Source: Azolla caroliniana
Lineage: Eukaryota; Polypodiophyta
Direction of reading: 5' to 3'
NCBI GenBank assembly: GCA_043228905.1
Contig: JBHGNT010000021.1
Location: 1,798,001-1,862,000 of the forward strand
DNA: 64,000 nt
The notes beneath the pieces were generated by a model. The model saw nothing but the letters and a program-made list of their open reading frames with translations. It was not told the DNA's origin and made no database searches. Made by a program: the position numbers and the translations under genes. Below are positions 44,507-55,429 of this stretch, piece by piece (the stretch's first letter is position 1; each line of letters opens with the position of its first letter).

Positions 44507-44943
44507 CTACTTTGAATAGAAGTTAACATAAAAAAGTTGCATTAGCACTACCGTTCATGCAAGTGCTTCTTGTAATTGATACTTGTTGCCTTTTAAACAT
44601 AAAAGTACTTGATGATATAGTTAAAAAAAATGATAGCATGCCTTTGATGCAAATGTGGCCTCTAGACCTTGTAATTGGGAATAAATCTCAAGCAACAAGC
44701 ACTTGGGTTTAAGTAATCTCGTGTTTAGGTTGCTTTGTGGTAGTCATGCTACAAAATGAGTGAGTTTTACCATGCATAGCATATGGTCTTGGAAAAAATT
44801 TATCCACCTTCATCCCAAGAAAGTATTATTCAATATTGGATGTGATTTAGCATTAAGACATGTATGTCCCACACACACACACACACATATGATGATTAAT
44901 TAGATCCATTAAAGCCGAGTTGGGCAATAACAAAGATACATTC

Positions 44944-45361
44944 ATGAATCAATAAGGTTGTCCATTGGAATTATTCACACAAGGCTCCTTATAAAGCTCA
45001 AAGATGCAAATGGAATCCAAGAATCAATAAGGTTGTCCATTGGAATTATTCACACAGGGCTCCTTATAAAGCTCAAAGATGCAAATGGAATCCAACCGGC
45101 ACAATAGCACGAGCCACAATTGGACGAATATAAACTGTGAGAGGCATTTTGGACAACAACCACAAGGCTCCTTATAAAGCTCAAAGATGCAAATGGAATC
45201 CAAGAATCAATAAGGTTGTCCATTGGAATTATTCACACAAGGCTCGTTATAAAGCTCAAAGATGCAAATGGAATCCAACCGGCACAATATCACGAACCAC
45301 AATTGGACGAATACGAACTGTGAAAGGCATTTTGGACAACAACCACAAGGCACGCGTGCAA
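44944..45361 (+). repeat. Nested tandem repeat (76-bp and about 183-bp units)
   Basis: A 76-bp unit (AATCAATAAGGTTGTCCATT ... GATGCAAATGGAATCCAA) occurs at about 44944, 45022 and 45204. A second block, CCGGCACAATA(G/T)CACGA(G/A)C through TTTTGGACAACAACCACAAG, follows copies two and three. This makes a higher-order unit of about 183 bp repeated nearly twice. A 156-codon frame across it (45137-45607) is an effect of the repeat. Confidence 0.85.
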
Positions 45362-45719
45362 GGGTCAACATGTAAAGCGAAGATATTCTTTTTTGGAAAA
45401 AAAGAAAAACATGTAAAGCGAGGAGGTTGTGGTACAAAAAAAGTAGTACCCATCACAAAGTGGATGAATAAGAAGGGTGGTTGGGGTGAGGCACTACGTA
45501 GTTGGGCGGGCGGGTCAAGGAGGGCTCATGTAGCAAGTCTAACATGGGCGAGACGCGGGGCTGGGTGTGGCATTTGGGCGGGCAGTGGGTCGGACATGTA
45601 TAAATAGAAACCCGATGTTTTAGGTTATGGGTGCCAAGGGTGTGCGATTTGGGCGGGCTGGCTGCCCAAATGGATGATGGCACGAAAAACATGTCTTGGT
45701 CACACATGGTCAATGTTAA

Positions 45720-45830
45720 GAGGAGGATATGGATATGGATATGAATATAGTCTCATATAGATATGGATATGGATCATACATGACAGAAACAAAGACACAG
45801 ACAAAGACACAGACACAGGGTAGGTAGATA
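45720..45830. repeat. (GGATAT)n and (GACACA)n low-complexity tracts
   Basis: ATATGGATATGGATATG units at 45727-45774 are followed by AGACACAGACAAAGACACAG at about 45791-45818. They would lie inside intron 1 of the candidate gene. Confidence 0.85.
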
Positions 45831-45882
45831 TGTTGTACATTTTACATGGATATGGAAATTTCTTTGCAATGATGATACATAC

Positions 45883-46029
45883 GAGGAGGGGTCTTGGAGG
45901 GGGTGATAAGGCGAGATCTTGTGGAGGAGCATCATCATCATCATCTGTCTCCTTCTCCTCCTCCTTCTCCTTCTCCTGCTCCTGCTCCTCCTCATTGACA
46001 TGATCATCCACTACATTTGGAGAAGGCAT
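45883..46029 (-). CDS. Candidate first exon encoding an acidic N-terminus
   Basis: Minus-strand ATG 46029 opens 49 codons to a consensus donor (CTCCTC/GTATGT) at 45883, phase 0. The peptide begins MPSPNVVDDHVNEEEQEQE, continues through Glu/Lys and five Asp, and ends DLALSPPPRPLL. The upstream sense strand has a purine-rich AGAGACAGAGAC leader, similar to the leaders of the other genes here. The acidic block may be inflated by a CTC/CTT microsatellite. No domain is recognised; in-phase joining to the 44249-44506 exon is possible but unproven. Confidence 0.35.
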
Positions 46030-48048
46030 GGCCGATTGCTATCTCTCTCTGTCTCTGTCTCTCTCGCTGTGGTCTCTTTGATTGCCTTTTGCATGAATGG
46101 AATGACATGACATGAACCTTCTTCATATCTCGACTTTTCTTCATCAATCACCAATCATCACAAACACACACACACACACACATATTACTAGTATTTGGTC
46201 CTTGTTTCGGAACTTTGGCCGGCCGGCCGGCCACACGAATATGTATCATGCCTAAACTTCCTTGTGTGTCCATTCATTGAACGAGCATATTCTCGGTCTG
46301 TCCATCCACTTTGAGAATTTGTGGAATACCATGGCATCATGCCAATGCCCCCCCCCCCCCCCCATTCAAATGCCACTAGTCACCCTTCGACTTTCAAGAG
46401 GCACTCTCAATCCACATTCTGCGAGTTGTGCCGTCGAGAAGTATGTATGAAACCGAGGTCTTGTCTTACAAATAATCGCCATTGCACAAGAAGTATGAAA
46501 CCAAGGTCTTGTCTTACAAGTAATCGCCATTTCACCCACCCCCCAAGAAATTCGTTCCCAACTCTCTCATTCCTCAACAAGTCGTCATTTGTTTCTAATA
46601 CACAAATTGTGTGATGGCTTGTATACAAAAATCTACGGTGTCGAATACTATAGGGAAATATAATGAAAATAGAAAAAAAACGATGTTTATTGGAACGTCA
46701 TCACTTAAATCTATTTTTTGGCTCTTGCATAATGCTTAACGCTTTAGAAATATATTTTGATTACTAGCATCTATATTCCATGCTTGCTTTGGAGGAGCAG
46801 CATTTGGTGGGTTCCAAGCATTAACCCGTAAACTAACTTTCTTTTTGTTGAAACTAAAGTGGTGTCCACATTACAAAATATGAACCGAATGGAGGCATCA
46901 TGTTTATCTTGTCCAACTGATGATACTTTTCATTTGGCTCTTTTTTTTCATCATTTTTCCCATGATTTCTCTAAATAAAGCATCAAGAAAATGTTAATAC
47001 AAGTTGTTCATAAGTGAAAAGCACTTCTTTGTTAGATGAGAATATTGCTAAATAGGCAAAAAGGAATCATCAACAATCTTATCAAACTAAAGCCCATGCT
47101 AGAGCTAATGCTTTTCCGTTTATCTCTTGAGCCCACTAGGTTTGAGCAAATGTTTCCAATTGTCGTTCCTTCCAAAATGATTATAAGTAACAATTCAAAA
47201 AGTTTTGGCATTTAGGGACATTGATAGTTGGTTGGAGTTGTTGCACATGATATATTGAAATGTCATTAACATAAAAAACATGTGTAAGATAAGCATACTT
47301 TGAAATCATTTCCATGGTTATGGTGTTTTGAAATTGGCAGTATGCAAATCACATGACCAAGGATTGCTGCCACTACAACAATCTTAAAGAGTTAATTACT
47401 AAGACATGCATTAGGTAATCTTGCATTGCATATTATTTGTTAATTTGCATGATATTGATACTTCTACCAAGTCTAAGGGGAAATTTTCATCTTAGAATAC
47501 AGCAAAGCACAGAAATGCTGTTGCCTAGCCCTTTTCAGCATTCTCGCATTCTTTATAATTGTCCTCAACATCCCACAATGTTGTGGCAATAAGTATATGA
47601 CTCATGAGAGAACATCTCAATAGATAGATTCAACACTAAATCAACGCCGATAATAACATGGCCCAATGGTTGTCAAGATTAAAATAACAGTGGAGCAAAA
47701 TCAGACCACCACACCTAAATGATTTTTTAATCAAGTTGGCCACAAAAAGAAAACCCCGGAGAGGATTGATTGATCAACCTCACACAATCTGATTCTGAAC
47801 TCTTGAAGAAATTCTGATTGCTAAAATCAATGTTTCTCAAGTATAAAAAGAATGTGATAAATGCAAGCAATTTAAACGAATTTTCAGGTCCATGTGTTTA
47901 ATTTTGTATTTCATCACATAATAATGAATACTGAATTAATGTGATCCTTCTCTATTAAACTTTTTGTATGGGTTCATCATTGTACATACATAACCGCCAT
48001 TTCCATAGCGGTACCAACACCATAGGTTTCAATAATTCAACCTCAACC
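46030..48048. other. Intergenic DNA between candidate gene and ARP5
   Basis: Contains a CTCTCTCTGTCTC tract (46039-46068), a (CA)n tract (about 46161-46180), a 16-base GGCC palindrome (46217-46232), a 16-base C run (46348-46363) and a duplication of about 50 bp (46438-46487 and 46489-46533, both with AGGTCTTGTCTTACAA). Near 47345 the text ANHMTKDC hints at a decayed retroviral-type zinc knuckle. No gene is supported. Confidence 0.4.
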
Positions 48049-51000
48049 TCAACTCAACATAGAGTATTTCAACATATACTTCTGTATCCAATATTCACCT
48101 TTCTCCTCATAATCGGCTTTTGTAAAAACACGCTTGTCGAAAACTGATGAGTTGGCATACAAAGAAGCACCATGCCAAGCATCCAATAGTGGATCTTGGG
48201 CCCTCACAACCTTAAGAATGGAGCCTTGAGGCCTATTTTTCTTCAACTCAAGAAGCACCCGTTTGTCAATCCCATCAAATAGAGTGTTACCTCCAGTCAA
48301 CAAAACGGTTCCATCAATGATTGGCTGAGACCAATCACCTGGCAATCTCTTCATCGACACATTTATTGCCTCATCCAAACCCACTTGATCTATACCAATG
48401 AGATGGGGTTGGAAGATGATCTCAGGACACCGAAACCTCTCTAACCCAAATGTGATTCGGAAATCCTCCGCCGTTAGTTGGCGAATTTGTGGAGCTTCAG
48501 GAACCAGGCCCATCTTAGAAGCTGGATTGAAGGAAGGATCGAGCTCCTATAAAAAGAAAAAGTTGTCATTGTCACCGAAACCTCTATCATTTATAAAAAA
48601 AAGATCCAAAATATAGCAAAAACAACGAAAATACTTGATTGCTTTTACCCTAGAAAAGGATACAACAGTTGTTACCAACTATCCGAGGAAAAAGGAACTA
48701 TATAAATAAAGAAAGCACATAATGCTCATTAAATTGAAACATATTGCTAGGGGCAAAGTGAACCCTTATGTTTCAAGAAAGAAAATGGATTCATTACAGG
48801 CATGTAAGGATTAATGAAAGAATAGGTGATTGTCAAAGTTCTACGTATCTGTTAGGTATGGAAAGCCCATTAGTCACAATTTTGTGTGAAATAGTCTATG
48901 CGGCATTGTTTTAAAACCTCGAAGATGAGATTTTTCTAAAAGAGCATTCCTCTCAATTCTGTATGTCTTGTACTATTTTCATACTGCTTTAAACTCATTT
49001 TTATCTGCATTTAAACCTTTGTAAGACTGATCACATCTTCATGGGTTTTGTTTAGCACATGCCCATGGTTATACTGAGGTCTTCTTGATCTTCTGAATAG
49101 GAGCTTATTAGCATATTGTTTTGGTGGCAAAGTTTACTATCTTATAATATGTGAGTTTGTTCCACTTATGACTACGTATTACACCCCATGCTAGTCAAAC
49201 CCTTTAACAAGTCATGCCACATGACTAATCAATCTATTATTAGATTCTCAATCAGCATGCAATATCAAGAGAAGGACAAAATCCATCTGTCATTCATCAA
49301 GTCCAATCACAAAATAGAAGAAAGTTAGAAGAATAGGACATTTCATACATGATGCAACAAAATACCTGTAGCCGTGCGTTAACCCGTGCAAGTTCAACTT
49401 CATTCTCATCAGGCTCATCATCATCTTCATTATCTTTCCCCATCTTTTTATAGAGTTGCCAATCTTCCTCCCTAGCACCAAAAGTGTCTTCATCTTTTCC
49501 ATGATCGAAAGCTGCTGTTGTGAGGAGTTTCATTCGCTCTTTTTGTGCTGCATTAAGCCGTTCACTACGGTTTCCAACAGTAGATGCCAAGTTTGATCTG
49601 CCTGCAGGGCCACCAGCATTACCTCCCAACTTTGGCTTCTTTCTTTGCTCGATCTTCGCTGCTAGCTCAGCTTGTCGGGCACGTAAATCCTCTACATATT
49701 GTTCTGGATTTGCCCTACGATATAGAACTTTTAGACTCCACTAGGCAATCTATAGTTTTTGAAAGCCTAATAACTAGTTTGAAAAGGCCTTCAATTTGGG
49801 AGAAAAAATAGGTAATATATGTACTAATATATATTGCCTATATCTCAAAACAGTTAGTAGTTAAACTAGTTACCTATTTTAACTGGTTTAACTAATATAT
49901 TTTGGAATCAATTTATTTACAGTCTTTATCCATACTTAAAGATAAACACTAATTTTTCTCTTTCTCTAATTAGTTTCTTCATGTGTGTGATGTGCATAAG
50001 TGCAAGCACATGTAGGCTCTGTGTATGGTTAAATAGGTTCTGTGACTCATCCTGAAATAAAACAATAAAAACTGCAGCACTCACAATCGTTTATCCTCCT
50101 CCATGTTTTGTTCTAGCTCCCGTTGTGACATTTCCTCTTGTCGTTTTTGCTTAGCTCTTTGTCTACCTTCCGAGGTTGACTTCAAAAATATCTGCCTCTT
50201 TTTTTCCTTCAGCTGCAGTCAGGAACCAAGGAGCAATGAGACTAACAAAATATTGTAACACTATCAACATATGCTCAACACTGAGAAATGGCATTGGACA
50301 ACCACCCTAAATACCCTCCTTGCCTAGTGTATATGACCCTGACTATTGGTGCTAAGACTACTCTTTTGAATAGCTGTTCATTATAAGTTACGCAATATAA
50401 TCAGACTTCCCTCTTCCCATTTATCGAAATATATGACCCTAAATACCCTCCTTGCCTAGTGTATATGACCCTCACTATTGGTGCTAAGACTACAGTTTTG
50501 AATAGCAGTTCATTATAAGTTAAGCAATATAATCAGAATTCCCTCTTCCAATTTATCAAAAATATATGTCGATGTCCATAAGGCATGGTAAGGTGGATAT
50601 TATGCGATGCTTGCTTTATAAAGATATATGTAGTGTAACACCAAACACATGTCAATAGATATTCTACGAAAAATGCGAGTAATAAAGGATTTAAAGGAGA
50701 ATTCAACTTGTTCAGGTGACAGCATTTCATTCGGAACATCTAACAATGGATATTTCTCTGATTCGAAATCTTTCTCAGGCTCCTTTTCAATTTTGACTGG
50801 CTCTCCTTTTGCCTTTTTCAAAGCTGCAGATGCCTTCACTAAAGCACCTTCTACTTCTCGTTTTGACAAATATCCTGATCCTGCCAAAACTGAATTGATT
50901 TGATCCTCAGATACATTATCAAGTTCCTCCAAAAGTTGCTCTAACCCTTGAATTTCCACTTCAAGATCTGCAATCTTATAGGAGCGTTTGACAGCTGCCA

Positions 51001-54000
51001 TTTCACGCAATCTTTGGCTTTGCTTCTCTTTTATTGCTGCCTTTCTTGCTAATTCTTCTTCTGAGGGCTTTTCTTCAGCTGGTGGTGGAATCCATGGAAG
51101 TTGCCAGGACCTTGTTTTCTCCTCTGCGTCTTTACCTTTCCTCTGCAAAGACAAGAATAAATCATTTCTCGTATCAATGGGTATTTAGAGGATGCCAGGA
51201 TTTTGGAGGATCAACATTTGGAAATAGTAACCAACAACGTAATAAAAAGAATGTTCACAAATACCTACTTATGACAAATTCAGCCTAGTCATGTCATCTA
51301 CAGATTATTCAGCCTTTAACACATACTTTAAATATCTGAAGTTTAGAGCAGTATCAAAACTCATACTTTAAATATCTGAAGTTCAGAGCTATAATCTTCT
51401 GCAATATAACCATGCTCAATCTTCAAATTCTCAACTTTATCCCAGGTTAAACTTGCACTGTAGCAAAAAATTAAACATAAGAAGTTTGTCAGATGTCAAA
51501 GTACTAACCTACATGTATTGATAAGCTTGAAATAGTCTGTAGGGGAAAGAAGCCCAGACACTGTTTAAGCACTTACACATGATAAGGATACTCAAGAGAG
51601 AGAAGACGTTTGAAATAGTCTGTCACATGGTATCCCCCAATATTAGTTCTACAGCAGGCTTCCAATACAGGTTCACCACCATAAATCTACAAACAAATAC
51701 CCCATTTTGAGAGGTGTAGCAATATGTTTCCACATTTGATGTTCAAGATTTTCCAATGTAATGAACAAAAACAACCCACTAAGAAATAGACCATGAACAT
51801 ATTGATCAAAACACATTCCACTGAGTATGATTTTGTGTGTATTAATATGAGACGCAAGGCAGCACATAAAACAAACTTGTATGGCTAAGCAAGAAGACCC
51901 AACCTTTAACCTGAAAACATTCAACATACTTACTCCATGTCCGCCGTCACAGTAAGTAACCATGCAAGGAGGATATAACAGCTTGTATGACTTTTCTGCA
52001 CAAGTTTTGCCATCCCCAGCTAATATCATTACCAATATGATGGACCCAGGTACAAATTGGGAGGCAAACATACACAGGGACTCGCAAGAAAATGATGACC
52101 TTCCGGGAAACGTATATATCCCACATGTACCCTCAGTATCTATCAAGGCAGAAAAAAGGTCATGCCCCTAACAAAACTTGCAATGTTATAGGAATAATAT
52201 ATTGTTTGGAGGCTTTTCTACATGACGAATTCATCCCACAACCAGAGTCTTGACTTCCAAATGTCTGTATGCACAATATGAGCAAGGCGATAAACTTTCC
52301 TTTCTTTTTCATTACTGACTACTCTAATAGTCTAATCCAGATTCAAATTCTTCATTCTACAATATCTGCAGGAACACTTTCTTTCTTATCACACGCGCAG
52401 AACAACCATATTCAAATACACATAAGGATGCATGAAAACAAATGACAAGCAGATAATCTGAACATCAAGTACATACAATAAAATATGTCCTGCAATAAAT
52501 TATAAGCTTACAGGGATAGAATGTGTTGTGGTGTGTCCAGAACAGACAAGAAGACCATTCGGCCCACATTTTCCAAGTCTTTGATTCCGAAGATAGCTAA
52601 AGACTCCATCTATTCCAAGACCTGTTATTAAAATACGCTAGTAAGCATCACAATAGAGACATGATAGAGATGTGCCTATTTGATCACATATAAAGACATT
52701 AAGTCTTTGAAATATCAATTTTTGCAGAAAATATATAGTTCTCTTTTTGTTTCTCTTCTTTCAGGCATGGGTGTTTAGAACTTTCCAACAAATTATAGAA
52801 GCAACAAATGTACATGGAATGGATATAGTATTGCCTCCATAAGTCTGCCAATGAGCACAATAGTTTCAAACATACTTCAGTCTGTTCTATGCTAAAAAAT
52901 TCACCTAATGATGGTATGTTGTATGTCTCAAACAAAAGCTCTGCCATCTTGCTCCTTGAATATAATGGATTGCAAGGGCACTCTGTCAAAAGCAATGGAT
53001 GTTCTATTTTATCTGTTCTCCAAAACAACAACATAGAGAGAATAAGTGAATCAATGCAAAATGTTTCACTTTTTATACACACACAAAACAGAAACGTTGC
53101 TCTGAATTCATTACCCCATTACCATCAACACCAATCCGATTGAATATATAATCAAAAATCTGCATTATTCAGAACTTCACATTTAGATTGATTTTAATTG
53201 TAAACATATACATATGTTATGTACAGGAACATAGAAAGATATATCATTTAGCTGAAGTAGATACCTTCACAGAAATAATAAAACTCTGAAATCTCAAGAT
53301 GCATTTAAGAATGAACACTTAATTTTGGTTTTTCTTGTGCAAATATATAAATAGATAGGATGAATATGTATTCAGTTAGCTCCAAACATATATGTTTCAG
53401 CGGTTAGCTTCAAAAAAATCCATCTTTTCAAGTTAAGATGTGGAGTTAGGCTGATTCTGCATATTCAAAGATATATTCAGCATGGTATATACGTTCATAG
53501 ACTTATCTTACAAAAAAGAGAAAAACAGAAACCTGAAGATAATGGATTTTGTTAAATCAAGAAATCAAAATTTTAAAATATGTGAGGTGGTTTGTTGAAA
53601 GTTTATTTGTTGGACATGATGCATTTATCTACCGTGTATGGCATCTTGTCTGTAACTTCTATATATTTTGCACAAACTTACACATTCCATAGTCTCAAAT
53701 TGGTACACAACATTTGCATCAAAAGCTGATCGATATGATGACCGTGTGAAGTCAAGAAATCGGCTTAAAGATGGATCATAGTCTCCCACAATGTTCACCA
53801 AGTCTCCTATTCAAAACATGAGACACTGACACAAAGTCAATACAATCTCCTTAAGATAAAATCAAAAGAAAAAATTCCACACTTTCAACTTTGGCACCTG
53901 AAGCCTTAAGCCGAGGGCGATGAAGCAAATTCCGAAACACCATACTAGGTTCAGATTCACCTGCCCAGCTGGTATATAAGAGAGAAAATCTTTAACATAC

Positions 54001-54656
54001 CCCTCTAATACTCTGACAACTCAAAAGTAACATTTATCATGCATAGCATATAGTGGTAATCCATGTAAGAGTATATGGTCAGCATATAGCATATACCCCT
54101 CAATACTCTGAAGAGCATAATCAGTCTTACAGAATTCATATACTCCTCTTACTTAGTACTCTGGGAGGACTATATATACTACATAGTGAGAATTTATATT
54201 CCCTACTAATAATCTGAAATCCACACCAGAACTTGTTGTAGCTGAGATATCATACATGCATGCATACACAGTTTATGTTTCTCGTATAAAACACGTTACA
54301 TCAGTGATGAGAAACGTACATAGTCACATACATGCTTCTATCAACAAAAATATAATGTAGCCCGCATATAAAGAGTACATCCACAGTGAGAATGTTGTAT
54401 TATCCGAATGGTACATTCTCACTTGTTAATGCGAGATCTTTGAATGGAGAACATTCACCCATACATAAGATATACATGATTCTATAGAAAAAGAGAATGT
54501 TGTGGCACACATACAGAGATGTATGTGCAGAATAGATTGTTGGTCGTACGTAAGTAGGAGTGAAAGGTTGAGATTTTTTTTCTTTTTTAAAGCATACCCG
54601 ACGCGGCAGGTGTGAGCTCCATTGTCGATGACGATGGCTCGCGGCGAGTCCGCCAT
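48049..54656 (-). CDS. ARP5: Actin-related protein 5 (INO80 complex subunit)
   Basis: Twelve minus-strand exons join in phase: 54656-54598, 53968-53898, 53806-53682, 53159-53123, 53012-52905, 52621-52512, 51686-51577, 51457-51367, 51142-50708, 50212-50085, 49714-49366 and 48546-48049. They give 706 residues, close to the usual plant ARP5 length of about 720. Residues 9-24 ([16 protein letters not shown]) form the actin-fold phosphate loop. GHTTTHSIP and the [11 protein letters not shown] block follow. Residues about 240-540 are the long charged, coiled-coil-like insertion typical of ARP5, including [16 protein letters not shown] and [17 protein letters not shown]. The actin fold resumes with [20 protein letters not shown] and [11 protein letters not shown] and ends with [16 protein letters not shown]. 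In the nucleus ARP5 acts with IES6 in INO80-driven nucleosome sliding and in DNA repair. The N-terminus is shorter than in angiosperms: MADSPRAI leads straight into the fold. The leader is a (GA)n/(GCA)n tract. Confidence 0.95.
50304..50567 (-). repeat. 132-bp tandem duplication in ARP5 intron 9
   Basis: ACCCTAAATACCCTCCTTGC starts at 50304 and again at 50436; the copies differ at only about ten positions. The unit lies wholly inside the intron between the exons at 51142-50708 and 50212-50085. Confidence 0.85.
51324..51390 (-). repeat. Duplicated exon 8 tail with second 5' splice site
   Basis: The end of ARP5 exon 8 plus its donor (CTTCAGATATTTAAAGTATG on the sense strand) is repeated 40 bp downstream in the intron. 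There are therefore two candidate GT donors, at about 51366 and 51326. Using the distal one would add 40 bases and shift the frame. Confidence 0.75.
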
Positions 54657-54717
54657 GGCTCTCTCTCTCTCTCTGTACACCTCCCTGCCTCTCTCTGCCT
54701 CTGCTGCTGCTGCTGCT

Positions 54718-54755
<38 letters not shown>

Positions 54756-54760
54756 GTGAT
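54657..54760 (-). promoter_or_regulatory. ARP5 5' leader with (GA)n and (GCA)n tracts
   Basis: Upstream of the ARP5 ATG the sense strand carries GA repeats, then (GCA)5, then about 16 GA units (plus-strand CT at 54719-54750). GA-rich leaders are common in plants and can bind BPC/GAGA-type factors. Frames that extend the protein upstream through it are low complexity and are not used. Confidence 0.4.
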
Positions 54761-54891
54761 ACATACAAGGTATGGGGTATAGCTCCTTCAGAGGTTTTAA
54801 TTTTTTACCACAATGCCCTTCGTTCAAATTGCTCACTGGTTTTTTACCAATTCCCTAAATACCCTTCGTTAACAATTGCTCTCTTTTCTTG

Positions 54892-54894
<3 letters not shown>

Positions 54895-54928
<34 letters not shown>
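54895..54928. repeat. (CT)n microsatellite followed by (TTTA)n
   Basis: About 16 CT units and then ATTTATTTATTTATT. On the minus strand this TAAATAAATAAATAGAGAG tract could be the tail of a retroposon extending from about 55140. Confidence 0.9.
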
Positions 54929-54931
<3 letters not shown>

Positions 54932-55045
54932 TTATTTATTTATTATCGTAATTACCTTACCCTAGTCGTAAGTTTTTAGCCCTACGAGCACTGTGTTGTG
55001 GGTTTGAAACCCAACTTCCTCACCTCTCTATTATATACTTCTTAT

Positions 55046-55140
55046 ATATCTCTTAATTCACTAGATGCCACTGTGGAATGTAGGGGTTGAACCCATGACC
55101 ACCTGGTCTCCATTGGGCAACCTTACCAACCACTCTCTCT
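55046..55140 (-). repeat. tRNA-derived SINE-like element
   Basis: On the minus strand GTTGGTAAGGTTGCCCAATG is followed 28 bp later by GGGTTCAACCCC. This is the spacing and sequence style of A and B boxes of tRNA-related SINEs; the B box fits GGTTCRANYCC. It abuts the 3' end of the large LINE in the same orientation. No tRNA fold is evident, so it is not a tRNA gene. Confidence 0.45.
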
Positions 55141-55429
55141 CTGGTGAAAACACCAATTACTTACAATGGGTGTGACAATGGAGTATGGTCACCCACTAAC
55201 TACACTACATGGGTTGCGGAACATGTTGAATTGCCAATAGGCAAGATGAACACCCCACTGAGGAAAGAATTTTCACTTGCTCCAATAAAGAAATTTGCCA
55301 CATTAGTACTCCCTTCAACTTTCGTACATATGCTTTCACCCCATGTCTACCATCGAACACAAAAGCGTTGCGCATATTCCAATTATGATGCAATCCCCAA
55401 TATCTTAGAAATAGAAAAACAATCTCCAT

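Noticed and set aside
45137-45607. 156-codon frame
   Set aside because: Runs through the nested tandem repeat, and its peptide repeats accordingly; no start context or domain.
47338-47400. Retroviral-type zinc knuckle (ANHMTKDC)
   Set aside because: Only half of the CCHC pattern is present and no neighbouring gag frame was found; could be chance.
54426-54836. N-terminal extension of ARP5 upstream of ATG 54656
   Set aside because: It would add only poly(Arg-Glu) and poly-Ala from the GA/GCA leader. The actin fold begins right after ATG 54656.
55080-55140. Possible tRNA gene on the minus strand (GGGTTCAACCCC)
   Set aside because: Box spacing is tRNA-like, but no cloverleaf with paired acceptor stem can be drawn.
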